Below are positions 45,341 to 54,672 of a stretch of 64,000 nucleotides of DNA, piece after piece; position 1 is the first letter of the stretch, and each line of letters begins with the position of its first letter. Source of the stretch: Grimontia celer (GTDB lineage Bacteria > Pseudomonadota > Gammaproteobacteria > Enterobacterales > Vibrionaceae); contig NZ_FIZX01000002.1 in the NCBI RefSeq assembly GCF_900055185.1, positions 1,244,586 to 1,308,585 of the forward strand. Direction: 5' to 3'. Position numbers and translations under genes: made by a program. Under the pieces are notes generated by a model. That model worked only from the letters and a program-made list of their open reading frames with translations. It made no database searches and had not been told where the DNA came from.

Positions 45341-46276
45341 ATGATTTCGCTGATAAAAAAGCGGCTGATCCAGCTTGTTCTTGTGGCGTGGGGGGTTGGC
45401 ACCCTCACGTTCATTATGATGAGGAGCCTTCCGGGTGACATGGCGTATCGCATTGCCGCCAGTCGTTATGGCCAGGATAACGTGGATTCCAACGCGGCAG
45501 AGTTAGTGCGTAGTGAACTTAACCTCGACCAAGGCTGGTTTAGCAGTTACGTCAGTTGGCTGACTGACTTGCTCCAGTTCAATCTTGGGAACTCTCTGGT
45601 GAGTGGTTTACCTGTGAGCGGTGAAGTCGCGCATCAATTGGGGCATTCTTTGCTGCTGGCAGTAGCAGGCATTTCGCTGTCTGTGCTGATTGCCATTCCC
45701 CTCGGCATCTGGTCTGCCAAAAAAGGTGGAGCCGTCAATACCACGCTTGTCTGGCTTTCGACTTTCACCAAAGCGTTGCCTGTTTTTGTGTTGGGTTTGG
45801 TGCTGATTTTGGTCTTCGCCATGAACTTCACGGTGCTGCCTGTCGCAGGTTTTGGGACCTGGCAGCATTTGGTCTTGCCTGCCCTCACGCTCGCTATCAG
45901 CTTGGCAGCGGTATCGAACCGTGTCGTGCATGTCAGCGCACTCAAGGTGTTTCGTTCTTCCCTCTATCAATTTTCACGCATTAAAGGTTTAACCGAATCG
46001 CAGACATTTTTGCGCCATGGCGTTCGCAATATGGCGGTGCCCGTGGTGGCGTTTATCGGTATTCAGTTAGTCGCTGTGATTGAAGGGATAGTGATGATCG
46101 AGTCACTTTTCTCTTGGCCGGGCGTCGGGCACGGTTTAGCACACGCTATTTTTGCCCGCGATATTCCTGTGATTCAGGGCTGTGCGCTAACCATGGGAGT
46201 TTTGTTTGTGGTGTTGAATGGCCTGATTGATATCGCCTGCTATTTGATTGATCCAAGGGGGCGACAAGAACAATGA
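45341..46276 (+). CDS. ABC transporter permease, DppB/NikB type
   Basis: About 311 residues with six helices and the usual DppB-type layout: an N-terminal helix with SLIKKRLIQLVLVAWGVGTLTFIMMRSLPGDM, a periplasmic loop, and the cytoplasmic EAA-like loop SSLYQFSRIKGLTESQTFLRHGVRN. It begins directly after the solute-binding protein gene (an in-frame GTG at 45335 overlaps its stop; ATG 45341 is chosen). It ends with a 4-base ATGA overlap with the second permease gene. Confidence 0.9.
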   Translation: MISLIKKRLIQLVLVAWGVGTLTFIMMRSLPGDMAYRIAASRYGQDNVDSNAAELVRSELNLDQGWFSSYVSWLTDLLQFNLGNSLVSGLPVSGEVAHQLGHSLLLAVAGISLSVLIAIPLGIWSAKKGGAVNTTLVWLSTFTKALPVFVLGLVLILVFAMNFTVLPVAGFGTWQHLVLPALTLAISLAAVSNRVVHVSALKVFRSSLYQFSRIKGLTESQTFLRHGVRNMAVPVVAFIGIQLVAVIEGIVMIESLFSWPGVGHGLAHAIFARDIPVIQGCALTMGVLFVVLNGLIDIACYLIDPRGRQEQ

Positions 46277-47082
46277 TGAAAACATTATCTGTCAGCCAAA
46301 AAGCAGGTATTTCGATCTTGTTGTTCCTGTTCGGCTTTTCACTGTTGACCGGGTTAGTCTCGCCCTATTCGATTGACCAGCAGAATCTCTCGGCAACCTT
46401 GATGGCACCCAGTAGTGAGCACTGGCTCGGCACTGACCATTTTGGCCGCGACATAGCGACCCGATTAGCCAGTGCGATTGGTTTGTCTTTCTCACTGAGC
46501 GTGTTGTGTGTCATTACTGCTTCCGTGCTGGGCGTCAGTCTTGGTGTGCTTTCCGCCTGGGCTGGCGGCAAAGTGGAGCAAGTGTTGGATATCGTCGTCA
46601 ATACGCTGTTGGCCTTGCCGGGATTGGTTCTGGTATTGCTGCTGGCTGCTATCGCTCCGGGCTCTTTCGTGATGCTGTACCTCGCTATTTCGCTGGTTCA
46701 GTGGGTTGAGTATTACCGGGTCACCCGAGCCATTACCCGCGCACAAGTGGGCAGCCCTGAAAGACAACTTTCCTCCATGATGGGGTTTGGGAAGTGGTAT
46801 CAGTTTAAACGCCATATCCTGCCAGCCATTCTTCCTTCAGTGACGACCATGGCAGCATTTGGCGGCGCTAACGCGGTTCTTATGATGGCATCGCTCGGCT
46901 TCGTTGCTGTCGGTATTCAACCGCCCCTTGCTGAACTTGGCTTAATGAGCGTCGAGCTGTTCCCTTATTCCGTCAATTCCCCTTGGGCACTTGCGCAGCC
47001 ATTGGTTGCCGTTGCACTGCTGGTATTGGGTTTTCATCTACTTACGGGAGCAGGTCGTGAAACCGCTGATTCAACTGAATGA
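46273..47082 (+). CDS. ABC transporter permease, DppC/NikC type
   Basis: A 269-residue permease: an N-terminal helix, the LGTDHFGRDIATRLASAIGLSFSLS segment diagnostic of DppC-type permeases, and the EAA loop SPERQLSSMMGFGKWYQFKRHILPAILPS. Its ATG overlaps the stop of the first permease. It pairs with that permease to form the membrane channel. The 3' end overlaps the ATPase gene by 26 bases. Confidence 0.9.
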   Translation: MMKTLSVSQKAGISILLFLFGFSLLTGLVSPYSIDQQNLSATLMAPSSEHWLGTDHFGRDIATRLASAIGLSFSLSVLCVITASVLGVSLGVLSAWAGGKVEQVLDIVVNTLLALPGLVLVLLLAAIAPGSFVMLYLAISLVQWVEYYRVTRAITRAQVGSPERQLSSMMGFGKWYQFKRHILPAILPSVTTMAAFGGANAVLMMASLGFVAVGIQPPLAELGLMSVELFPYSVNSPWALAQPLVAVALLVLGFHLLTGAGRETADSTE

Positions 47083-48442
47083 TCTTTCAATAACGGTTGG
47101 AGACACCCTATTGATCCAACCCGTTTCGTTAACCTTGTATCAGGACAGGCCGTTAACGATTCTCGGTGAAACAGGTTCAGGAAAAAGTCTGTTAGCACAG
47201 GCCATTATTGGAACTTTACCCGAGACACTCTCTCAGCACGGCGACGTGGAAATTCTGGACCAACAGCTTGAAGGGGATGCGCTGAAAGCACTGTGGGGAA
47301 AGGAAATCATTATGCTGCCGCAAGAGCCTTGGCGGTCACTGGACCCGCTGATGCGCGGCTATCAACAGGTTTCAGAAGTGTATGAATGTGTGCACGGTAA
47401 TAGTCCTGAAGCCGCTTTCAACATGGCCATTGAAGATCTCGATGCAGTCGGATTGAAAGAAAGTGCGATGAAAAGACCCGGCGAACTTTCAGGCGGTATG
47501 GCTCAGCGCTTAGCCGTTGTCGCTGCGAAAGCAGGCGGCGCAAAACTCATTCTGGCTGATGAGCCCACCAAAGGTCTCGATGCCAGCCGCCGTGACGATA
47601 TCACTAGCTTGCTTAAAGAAAGTGCTCAAGGTGGAGGTCTGCTGACCATTACCCATGATATTGAAGTTGCCCGCCAGTTACAGGGAGACATCATGGTCAT
47701 GAGAAACGGTGAGCTACTGGAAAAAGGCACGGCCTCTCAGGTACTTGAGAACCCTCAGCATGAGTACACCAAAGCGCTGATAGCCGCTGACCCGTTACAT
47801 TGGGATAAACATACCGATGCCAATCCATTCACTGATACTGTGATTAGCGCTGAATCGCTATCCATTGGGCGGGGCGGCAAAGCACTGGCGGAGGATTTGT
47901 CTTTCACACTCCATGCTGGAGAAGTGATGGGGGTTGTAGGTGACAGTGGGTGCGGCAAAAGCACCTTGGGCGATACCTTGCTGGGTTTGCTGCCTGCCGT
48001 GAAAGGCAGTATCTCCAAACCGAAACCAAACACGGCACCTTATCAGTGGCAAAAACTGTTTCAGGACCCGCCTTCTGCAGTCACTTCGAGCGTCACCCTG
48101 GGTACTTTGCTGGAAGATTTGGTTTCGTTGCACAATCTCGATCGCACCAAAATCCCGCCGTTAATGGATAAGCTAAACCTCGCACCAGAACTACTCGAAA
48201 GGAACAGTCTTTCAGTTTCAGGCGGCGAGTTGCAGCGTTTTTCCATCATGCGCGCGTTGTTGCTTGAGCCTGTGTTTTTGTTTGCTGACGAGCCGACATC
48301 GCGACTCGACCCTATCACTGCTAAGGAGGTCACCGATGTACTGATCACTTTGGCGAAGGAGCAAGGGTGTGCGCTTCTGCTTGTGAGTCATGATAAACAC
48401 CTTGTCGAAAAGCGCTGCGATTCGGTGATTAAGATGAGCTAG
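47057..48442 (+). CDS. ABC transporter ATP-binding protein, two fused NBDs
   Basis: A 461-residue protein with two ATPase modules in one chain, replacing the usual DppD/DppF or NikD/NikE pair. Module 1 has Walker A GETGSGKS, signature LSGGMAQRL, and Walker B LILADEPTKGLDAS. Module 2 has Walker A GDSGCGKST, signature VSGGELQRF, and Walker B LFADEPTSRLDP. The frame runs upstream to an ATG at 46991 in unrelated sequence, but the domain begins at VKPLIQLNDLSIT, so GTG 47057, preceded by GGAGCAGGTC, is the start. It is the last gene of the Zur-box operon. Confidence 0.9.
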   Translation: MKPLIQLNDLSITVGDTLLIQPVSLTLYQDRPLTILGETGSGKSLLAQAIIGTLPETLSQHGDVEILDQQLEGDALKALWGKEIIMLPQEPWRSLDPLMRGYQQVSEVYECVHGNSPEAAFNMAIEDLDAVGLKESAMKRPGELSGGMAQRLAVVAAKAGGAKLILADEPTKGLDASRRDDITSLLKESAQGGGLLTITHDIEVARQLQGDIMVMRNGELLEKGTASQVLENPQHEYTKALIAADPLHWDKHTDANPFTDTVISAESLSIGRGGKALAEDLSFTLHAGEVMGVVGDSGCGKSTLGDTLLGLLPAVKGSISKPKPNTAPYQWQKLFQDPPSAVTSSVTLGTLLEDLVSLHNLDRTKIPPLMDKLNLAPELLERNSLSVSGGELQRFSIMRALLLEPVFLFADEPTSRLDPITAKEVTDVLITLAKEQGCALLLVSHDKHLVEKRCDSVIKMS

Positions 48443-48469
48443 TCACTCAAACCTCCGACTCTTTCAACC

Positions 48470-48502
48470 AAACGGGGCGTCACTTAATCGCCCCGTTTTT
48501 TT
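48470..48502 (+). terminator. Rho-independent terminator of the Zur-box operon
   Basis: Ten-base perfect stem AAACGGGGCG / CGCCCCGTTT, loop TCACTTAAT, then a T-run. The remainder of 48503-48756 shows no supported gene. Confidence 0.9.
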
Positions 48503-48756
48503 CTCTACAAGCTTTGCTCGCGATTGAACAGGTATCCACTGTCTTTGTGCGTTGTAAGTTCCAATCCCATGATTTAATTCATGAAAAATTCTCGATTCAT
48601 CCACAATTGAGACCTGCTTCGAATATGCATCTTTGCACCTAATGTTAAATTCACCGACTGATTCTCTATGAAGTCCGGGAGACTTCAGCAACTCGCTTTT
48701 AGCCGTTGGATAACATCGAACTCTCCCACTCTTCCAAAATGACATGTGGTTTACCG

Positions 48757-49296
48757 ATGAAAAGACTCTTTGTTGCTTTACTCCTTTTTAGCTGCCATTC
48801 CTTTGCTGACAACTACTTCTATGCAGGCTCCAGCCTCTCTGTTTATGACGATACAGAACTGCAATACAACGATCTAAAGGTGGATGAAAACAACGCATTC
48901 GGCCTGAGTGGTTTTGTTGGGTATGGGCTGGAAATTTCAACAGGCATGGAACTTGGGTTGGAAGTGGAATATCAGCACTTCGGTAAAGCGGACTTCGCAC
49001 AAGACGTTTTCATGGATGGTGAAGCCTACTATTTCAACCTAAGACCAAAGTGGGTTGAACCAGGAAACAATCTCTACAGTGCATTGATCCTGGGCGTCGG
49101 CGGTATTAAAGCTCAAACCGACATTTACGGCGTTTCCCGCTCACAAACCGAGTTGGCTTATCAAGCTGGCTTCGAGCTGGGTTATATGTTCGACCAATTG
49201 GATGTAGGCATCGGTTACCGCTATCAAACCGGCGATTTCAATGACGTCGACCTAACTATTCAAGGCGTATTGCTGACTGCGCGTTATAACTTCTGA
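48757..49296 (+). CDS. Outer membrane beta-barrel protein, AcfA/OmpA-like
   Basis: A 179-residue protein with a signal peptide (MKRLFVALLLFSCHSFA) and alternating amphipathic strands typical of an eight-stranded barrel (GFVGYGLEISTGMELGLEVEYQHFG, NLYSALILGVGGI, AYQAGFELGYMFDQLDVGIGYRYQTG), ending ARYNF with the aromatic C-terminus recognised for outer membrane insertion. The ATG at 48757 is used; upstream codons are not signal-like. Similar small barrels in vibrios are annotated AcfA or OmpW/OmpA-like. Function unknown. Confidence 0.8.
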   Translation: MKRLFVALLLFSCHSFADNYFYAGSSLSVYDDTELQYNDLKVDENNAFGLSGFVGYGLEISTGMELGLEVEYQHFGKADFAQDVFMDGEAYYFNLRPKWVEPGNNLYSALILGVGGIKAQTDIYGVSRSQTELAYQAGFELGYMFDQLDVGIGYRYQTGDFNDVDLTIQGVLLTARYNF

Positions 49297-49385
49297 AACG
49301 AATTGTCTTAGAGTCAGATTCGGTCAGTCTTGACCGAGTCTGACTTGCTTTTTGTATACACCTATCAAGTGCACTTCGAGATTTA

Positions 49386-49901
49386 ATGAATACTGTTTTA
49401 TCCAGCCATCGCCTCGCATTGCGCCCTATCGTTCACTCTGATGCCGACGATTTGTTTGAGGTTTATGGTGACGAGCAAGTCATGGAATTTGCCTCTGATC
49501 CTGTGTTCACCTCTATCGAAATGGTTCATCAAATGCTCACCAGCGTTGCTCGATTGGAAGCCGCAGAGGAGTCTTTTGAGTGGGCGATTGTTGAGAAAGC
49601 TTCAAACAAAGTCATTGGGACCTGCGGGTTGCATAGCTTTAACCAAGTCCGTTCTGAATGCGAAGTCGGTTGTTTGTTACATCGCGCTTATTGGAACAAA
49701 GGCTTTATGTTAGAAGCACACCCCTTGCTGTTTGAGTATGCCAAATCAATAGGTATCCAGCAGTTGAGAGCAGATATCCACCAGCACAATGTCAGGTCTC
49801 AAAGGCTTTTCAGAAAGCTTGGATTTAGAGCCAATCAAACATGCCATGTGTTGACGCTATTCACAGAAGTCGTTCCTCATGCAAGGAATTACGCCATATG
49901 A
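49386..49901 (+). CDS. GNAT-family N-acetyltransferase, RimJ/RimL-like
   Basis: A 171-residue acetyltransferase of the RimJ/RimL group: HRLALRPIVHSDADDLFEVYGDEQVMEF at the start, EVGCLLHRAYWNKGFMLEAHPLLFEYA as the acetyl-CoA region, and VRSQRLFRKLGFRA as motif B. The next gene overlaps by 4 bases (ATGA). Substrate unknown. Confidence 0.87.
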   Translation: MNTVLSSHRLALRPIVHSDADDLFEVYGDEQVMEFASDPVFTSIEMVHQMLTSVARLEAAEESFEWAIVEKASNKVIGTCGLHSFNQVRSECEVGCLLHRAYWNKGFMLEAHPLLFEYAKSIGIQQLRADIHQHNVRSQRLFRKLGFRANQTCHVLTLFTEVVPHARNYAI

Positions 49902-50260
49902 AGTTGCTTGCCAAATTGGTCATTTCCTATTTTCTCTTCAGCTACACGTTTATGGCAGTCTGGCTGGCTTTGGAAACGCCTCTGACTTTTAGAAACCCAC
50001 ATTGGTATGTCGTCGCTTTGATTGTTTTCACCGCCCTGATTTCTCTTTGGGTCTATACATGGTTCTGTGCTTACAGAAAGCACGCCGTCGTGGGCTTATT
50101 ATTCTCGTTGCTCGCCATCACGCCTTATTGTTTTGCATCACAAAGAGTGCTCTTTTTATTTCTCACTTCGTCGCCCCTGCTGATTCTTTCAAGCTGTTAT
50201 GTTTTTGTGTTCTTCAGGCGAAGGAAAAACGAATTGGCGAGCACTACCGAACCAAGTTAG
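49898..50260 (+). CDS. Small four-helix membrane protein coupled to a GNAT gene
   Basis: A 120-residue protein with four predicted helices (about 3-25, 33-55, 66-80, 85-105) and a charged tail. The ATG at 49898 overlaps the GNAT stop in an ATGA arrangement, which supports translation. The longer frame from 49841 is an overlap artefact. No family is recognised. Confidence 0.65.
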   Translation: MKLLAKLVISYFLFSYTFMAVWLALETPLTFRNPHWYVVALIVFTALISLWVYTWFCAYRKHAVVGLLFSLLAITPYCFASQRVLFLFLTSSPLLILSSCYVFVFFRRRKNELASTTEPS

Positions 50261-50268
50261 GGAGCTGC

Positions 50269-51246
50269 CTACCTGCCCTGATGGACTGGTGGCTGATAAT
50301 TCAAAGACGCATCATTCTTCATAAAGATATTACTCGCCACCAAACTCCCGACGCAGACAAACCCCAGCGCAGACATAGTCATTGCATCCGGCACTTCGTT
50401 GAAGATGGGAATAGCCAGCAAAGTCGCGATCACCGGTGTCGCACTGCCGAATGCTGCACTTCGCTCTGCCCCGAGTTGTTTAACGGCATACAGATAAGTA
50501 CACGACGACACTATCCCTGCCCCGACACCTTGCAACAAGGTATGGGTAAACACTTGCTGCCATGGCCAACTTGATAGCGGGGTTTGATGCAGCGTACTCG
50601 GCAACCAACCAATACTGACGGCCACAAACAGAACCAAACACGACATGATGGCTAATACCCCAGAGCAAGCGAGTGCATTAAGGTTCGCTACCCGCGCACT
50701 GATCGTGAAAATGGCCCACATCAAGCTACCTAATAGAAATAACAAATGCCCTTTGGACTGCGCCCAGTCATAGGTACCTTCCGAACTGCTTATATTGCTT
50801 ACGAGAAACAGAGCCGTGCCTATCGAGATCGCAGCAAGTCCCAGTTTGCGGTGTGAGCTTAGTGGTTGCTGGTAAAAGAGCACAGCAATGGCGGTGACAA
50901 ACAAAGGCAAGGTACCCGGCACGAGCGCACTGCCGTGAGAGACTGGGACATATTGCATCGCGTTACTTGCCACCAGAAGATAAGGCAGTCCGCTGCCGAC
51001 AAACATACCCAGCATATATTTGGCCGGAATAGCTACGATTTGCTCTCGTGCCCTATAGACAAAAGGAGTCAGTAACAGTGCAGGAACAAGGAAGCGCATG
51101 AGTGCCAGATCAGCTGGCAGCAAATCGGAGTTCGCGCCACCTTTTAGAGAGAGAAAAAAACCTGCCCAAACCAATAGCGTTGCCATCATCGACAAATAAC
51201 CTGTCGTCTTACTCTGTGTCGTTCCGTTTTCTGCGTTCGAAGCCAT
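50269..51246 (-). CDS. EamA/DMT-family transporter
   Basis: A 325-residue inner-membrane exporter-like protein with about ten helices in two EamA repeats (LVWAGFFLSLKGGANSDLLPADLALMRFLVPALLL; ALGFVCVGSLVASNIF). It faces an Lrp/AsnC regulator gene 146 bp away, a common arrangement for amino acid exporters, so an amino acid or derivative is a reasonable cargo (inference). Confidence 0.87.
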   Translation of the reverse strand: MASNAENGTTQSKTTGYLSMMATLLVWAGFFLSLKGGANSDLLPADLALMRFLVPALLLTPFVYRAREQIVAIPAKYMLGMFVGSGLPYLLVASNAMQYVPVSHGSALVPGTLPLFVTAIAVLFYQQPLSSHRKLGLAAISIGTALFLVSNISSSEGTYDWAQSKGHLLFLLGSLMWAIFTISARVANLNALACSGVLAIMSCLVLFVAVSIGWLPSTLHQTPLSSWPWQQVFTHTLLQGVGAGIVSSCTYLYAVKQLGAERSAAFGSATPVIATLLAIPIFNEVPDAMTMSALGFVCVGSLVASNIFMKNDASLNYQPPVHQGR

Positions 51247-51392
51247 CACTGTTCATCTCTGTCCTTGATGTTGAATGGCTATTATCTGGCACAGCGATTA
51301 GCGTTAGTTGGCAACTTTTTATATCAATTACACAAAGATTGATGGTTTCCGCTAATATTCACATCATTCTTGATTAATAAAAGCGCGAATGC

Positions 51393-51848
51393 ATGGATCG
51401 TATTGATAAACAGCTTCTGGAGCTGATGCAAAAGGACGCGAGACTGACAACAGCAGAACTTGCAGATTTAGTTGGTCTTTCCCCCTCCCCTTGCGCAAGA
51501 CGTATTAAAAGGCTGGAGAAAGAAAAGATTGTCGCGGGTTATCACGCTTCGTTAACGCGGGATAAAGTCGGTATCGCTATGACAATGTTTGTGGAAGTCA
51601 GCCTGAACAATCACCAAGTGACATCGGTTGATGATTTTGAACAAGCGATTGGTGATATGCAGGAAGTCGTCAGCTGCCATGTCGTTTCTGGCGCTTATGA
51701 TTACCTACTGGAAGTGGTTGCCAAAGATCTTAGCGGCTATGAGCAATTCACCCGAAAACTGCAATGCCTACAAAACGTAAAAGACATTCATACACAGCTC
51801 GCGATTCGTAAAGTGAAAGACCGTGGGGCATTGCCGATTTACGTCTAG
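51393..51848 (+). CDS. Lrp/AsnC-family transcriptional regulator
   Basis: A 151-residue regulator: MDRIDKQLLELMQKDARLTTAELADLVGLSPSPCARRIKRLE forms the helix-turn-helix, followed by an RAM effector domain with VVSCHVVSGAYDYLLEVVAKDL and a terminal VKDIHTQLAIRKVKDRGALP. Amino acids are the usual effectors. It is divergent from an EamA transporter gene, the probable target. Confidence 0.92.
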   Translation: MDRIDKQLLELMQKDARLTTAELADLVGLSPSPCARRIKRLEKEKIVAGYHASLTRDKVGIAMTMFVEVSLNNHQVTSVDDFEQAIGDMQEVVSCHVVSGAYDYLLEVVAKDLSGYEQFTRKLQCLQNVKDIHTQLAIRKVKDRGALPIYV

Positions 51849-51854
51849 CGATGA

Positions 51855-52379
51855 CTAAAGCGCAGATCGATAGTATTTCACTCGGCGGTCTTTGCCCTGC
51901 ATGCGATTGGTTCGCGTGTCAGTATACTCCACACCCAGTTTGCGAATAACAGACTGGGACTGCTGATTCTCTTCAAGGTGCATGACTTCCAAGTACTTCA
52001 TGCCGAGGTGTTCTTTCGCAAAATCTACCAGCGTACGAGACGCTTCAAAAGCATAGCCATTTCCCCAGTAAGGTACGCCAATCCAGTACCCTAAAACGCC
52101 TACGCCCTCTTCAATACTAGGAAAACTGACGGTACCGATAAGCTGTTGATCGCTTTTCAACGTGACCGCATAGACGACACCCTTTCCAGACTCCCATTGG
52201 GCTTGGTGAGTCGCTATCCAAGTCTTTGCCATGTTCAATTCGTAAGGATGGGGAATATTGGCGGTCATATCCGTAATGCGTTTGTCGCCCGCTAACTTAG
52301 CAACGATTTCGCTATCGCTCAGGGTGAAAGGACGAAGGACGAGTCTTTTGGTTTCTAATTGAGGTTGGGGCAACAACAC
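51855..52379 (-). CDS. GNAT-family N-acetyltransferase, RimJ/RimL-like
   Basis: A 174-residue acetyltransferase. It starts at GTG 52379 behind AGGAG, and contains LETKRLVLRPFTLSDSEIVAKLAGD, the acetyl-CoA region GVLGYWIGVPYWGNGYAFEASRTLVDFA and NQQSQSVIRKLGVEY. It is convergent with the Lrp gene. Substrate unknown. Confidence 0.87.
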   Translation of the reverse strand: MLLPQPQLETKRLVLRPFTLSDSEIVAKLAGDKRITDMTANIPHPYELNMAKTWIATHQAQWESGKGVVYAVTLKSDQQLIGTVSFPSIEEGVGVLGYWIGVPYWGNGYAFEASRTLVDFAKEHLGMKYLEVMHLEENQQSQSVIRKLGVEYTDTRTNRMQGKDRRVKYYRSAL

Positions 52380-52498
52380 AAACTCCTGCTATGTATCGGT
52401 ATCTTTTAACTGTTTTGGTATGAATCAATTCAGTTAGAAAATACACAGTAGAAGCTTCATGATGTGGTTTGCAAATTCAATAGTTATTGAGAAAAAAC

Positions 52499-53263
52499 CT
52501 ATGCGATGAGAACCTCATCCCCAATCCAACGATGCAGCATTTGCCCAAACTCAACGGACACATCGACATCAGGGAACTGCGCCTGTAGATGTGCGCCGAG
52601 ATCATTGAGATTCACACCTTTCTGAATCATGGAAATAGCGGCAGATTCTAATGGCGAAACACTTCGGAAATGTGGAGAGTGCCCTTTTCGCCAAACCAGT
52701 ACATCGACAGCTTGAGGTAATGGCGCAACGGTTGGTGGTGTTTCTTCTTTGTCGATGGCATGCCAGATATCGAGAGTATTGCAGGTATGTGTGGTTAAGG
52801 TCAGTGTCGGTACAGCAAACAGTTGGATATTTTCTGGATCGGTGGTTGCCTTTACCTGAAGTGTTTCCATTGTCAGCACATCACTGTCTTCACCGTCGAA
52901 CGCTCTTCTCAGCGTCCAATCCAGTTCCGCCAGCTCTGCCACTTCCAGATCATCAGGAAGCTGGTTTGCAATAAACGCGGCAAACAAGTGACCGTAATAG
53001 CCAATGTTGTTGTAAGTCGAAGGGTGAGTTTGTACGTAGTCCGCAGCCAATTGGTTAAACCAATCATCGCCTAAGTAGACCGCTGTGTGTTCAAAGTTGT
53101 CGCGCAAAACATCGATAAGTCGGATACGGTAAGCATTGTAGTAAATCGCCAAGCGATCTTTTGATGGTAGACTGCCTGCCCTCTCGTTTACCCAGTCAGC
53201 CTCAGTGCATTGCTGGCTAAGCACGATGGTTTGAAAGCTGTCCTGAAGGGATTGAAGACTCAT
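52499..53263 (-). CDS. bufC: BufC-like DUF2063 protein (bufferin maturation partner)
   Basis: A 254-residue protein with the DUF2063 N-terminal domain ([59 protein letters not shown]). It then shows [21 protein letters not shown] and [11 protein letters not shown]. In MNIO-type RiPP systems this protein recruits the precursor peptide to the DUF692 enzyme. Its ATG overlaps the bufB stop (ATGA). It is the last gene of the bufferin operon; no DoxX-like gene follows. Confidence 0.85.
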   Translation of the reverse strand: MSLQSLQDSFQTIVLSQQCTEADWVNERAGSLPSKDRLAIYYNAYRIRLIDVLRDNFEHTAVYLGDDWFNQLAADYVQTHPSTYNNIGYYGHLFAAFIANQLPDDLEVAELAELDWTLRRAFDGEDSDVLTMETLQVKATTDPENIQLFAVPTLTLTTHTCNTLDIWHAIDKEETPPTVAPLPQAVDVLVWRKGHSPHFRSVSPLESAAISMIQKGVNLNDLGAHLQAQFPDVDVSVEFGQMLHRWIGDEVLIA

Positions 53264-54087
53264 GCTGCACCCTCCGTTTTCAAAGCGCTTGCTGCAATCT
53301 TGCGTGCGACATCCAACTCATCCAAAAGCTCACCCAAAGGTGGGACATTATCGTCACGTTCAATCATGGTCGGTACATTGCCGTAGCGGGTTAGCGCGTA
53401 TTCATACAAATCCCACACACCTGCACAAACCGGGTGGTCATGGGTATCAATCAGGTGGTCGCCGTTGTTTTGGTGGCCGGCGAGATGGAACTGGCAAATG
53501 TGATCCTTGGGTACGCCGTCAATAAATTCAAACGCAGAGAATCCGTGGTTGAAGGCACTGACATAGATGTTGTTGATATCGAGCAGAAGCTGACAGCCAG
53601 TCGCATTACAAATCTCGCTCAGAAATTCCCACTCAGTCATCTCTGAATCTTTGAATTCAACATAGCTTGAGACGTTTTCTACCACCAAAGGACGCTTCAA
53701 AACATCCTGAGCGTGGTGAATATTTCTAGCCACCACATCCAGCGCTTCCTGCGTGAATGGCAATGGCATTAAATCGTGAAGTTTGCGTCCATGGACGCCG
53801 CCCCAACATAGGTGATCTGAAACCCACATGGGTTCGATTCGTTGCTCGAGCGCTTTGAGGCGTTTTAGATAGTCTTCATCCAGGCCATTAACCGAACCAA
53901 TCGACATGGAAACGCCATGCATAGTCATCGGGTAATCAGCGCGGATGCGGTCGAGAATGGCCAATGGCTTACCGCCATTGACCATAAAGTTGTCAGAAAT
54001 TACTTCCAGCCAATCGACAGGTTGTCGTGCATTCAGAAAATCGTTGTAATGCTGAGTGCGTAAACCCAGTCCAAAGCTCGAAGTCAT
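53260..54087 (-). CDS. bufB: MNIO enzyme BufB (DUF692)
   Basis: A 275-residue multinuclear non-heme iron-dependent oxidative enzyme that modifies cysteines of a precursor peptide. The TIM barrel shows [25 protein letters not shown] (iron-ligand His), [20 protein letters not shown] (Glu), [16 protein letters not shown] (Asp, Asn, His) and CQFHLAGHQ, with a terminal [10 protein letters not shown] Glu. The frame runs upstream to a TTG at 54105, but ATG 54087 follows GGAGTGAATGAA. It lies between the precursor gene and bufC. Confidence 0.9.
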   Translation of the reverse strand: MTSSFGLGLRTQHYNDFLNARQPVDWLEVISDNFMVNGGKPLAILDRIRADYPMTMHGVSMSIGSVNGLDEDYLKRLKALEQRIEPMWVSDHLCWGGVHGRKLHDLMPLPFTQEALDVVARNIHHAQDVLKRPLVVENVSSYVEFKDSEMTEWEFLSEICNATGCQLLLDINNIYVSAFNHGFSAFEFIDGVPKDHICQFHLAGHQNNGDHLIDTHDHPVCAGVWDLYEYALTRYGNVPTMIERDDNVPPLGELLDELDVARKIAASALKTEGAA

Positions 54088-54109
54088 TTCATTCACTCCA
54101 GTCAATCAA

Positions 54110-54391
54110 TTAGACGTCAGAGATTACGCCGCCTTTATCCAGACATTCTTTCGCTTGCATCGCTTTAAAACCGTGGCCGCCACATGCGTTTTGACCTTTG
54201 CACTGGTGCTCTGCAGTTTTACAGTCTGATTGGCCTTTACAAGAGTGGATGCCGTAGCAGTGAACTTTGTCACCAGCACCGATTGCAGCACCAGTGCTAC
54301 CTGCTGGTGATTCTGCTGCAAACGCGCTTGCGCTCATTGCTACTGCCAGTGCTACTGATGCAAAAGTGGCGCTCTTTTCAATCTTATTCAT
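54110..54391 (-). CDS. bufA2: Bufferin precursor peptide BufA2
   Basis: A 93-residue precursor: signal peptide MNKIEKSATFASVALAVAMSA.. cleaved after FA, then a mature part with six cysteines. The order is CYGIHSC, SDC, HQC, NAC and KEC, matching the CxGxxxCKGxSxC..CKGQNxC..EC pattern of periplasmic bufferins of the BufA2 type. Bufferins are copper-binding peptides whose cysteines are oxidised to thiooxazole-type groups by the MNIO enzyme. GGAGTACAGACA precedes ATG 54391. It is first of the bufA2-bufB-bufC operon. Confidence 0.85.
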   Translation of the reverse strand: MNKIEKSATFASVALAVAMSASAFAAESPAGSTGAAIGAGDKVHCYGIHSCKGQSDCKTAEHQCKGQNACGGHGFKAMQAKECLDKGGVISDV

Positions 54392-54672
54392 TGTCTGTAC
54401 TCCAGTTTTTGTAGGTTGGGTAACCGACAAATTGTCCATTCACGGGTGTTCGGTTACCTTGAGGTTAAGACGCATGTCTAACTCCCTCAAACAGACCCAA
54501 GCATTTTCGTGAATATTTCGCGGATGAATAAATTTTGCGCCAAATATAGCGATATCTCACTGTTTTATATAAATTAAAAAGTTTGAAAAAATTTCATTAT
54601 GAATATCAATTCATACATTAATTTCTTAATAAAATGACTAAAAAGAGAGAATATTTGAGACAATGGCAAAGT

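Noticed and set aside
48464-48745. 93-codon frame on the minus strand after the Zur-box operon
   Set aside because: It begins within the leader of the outer membrane protein gene and overlaps a strong terminator; no domain.
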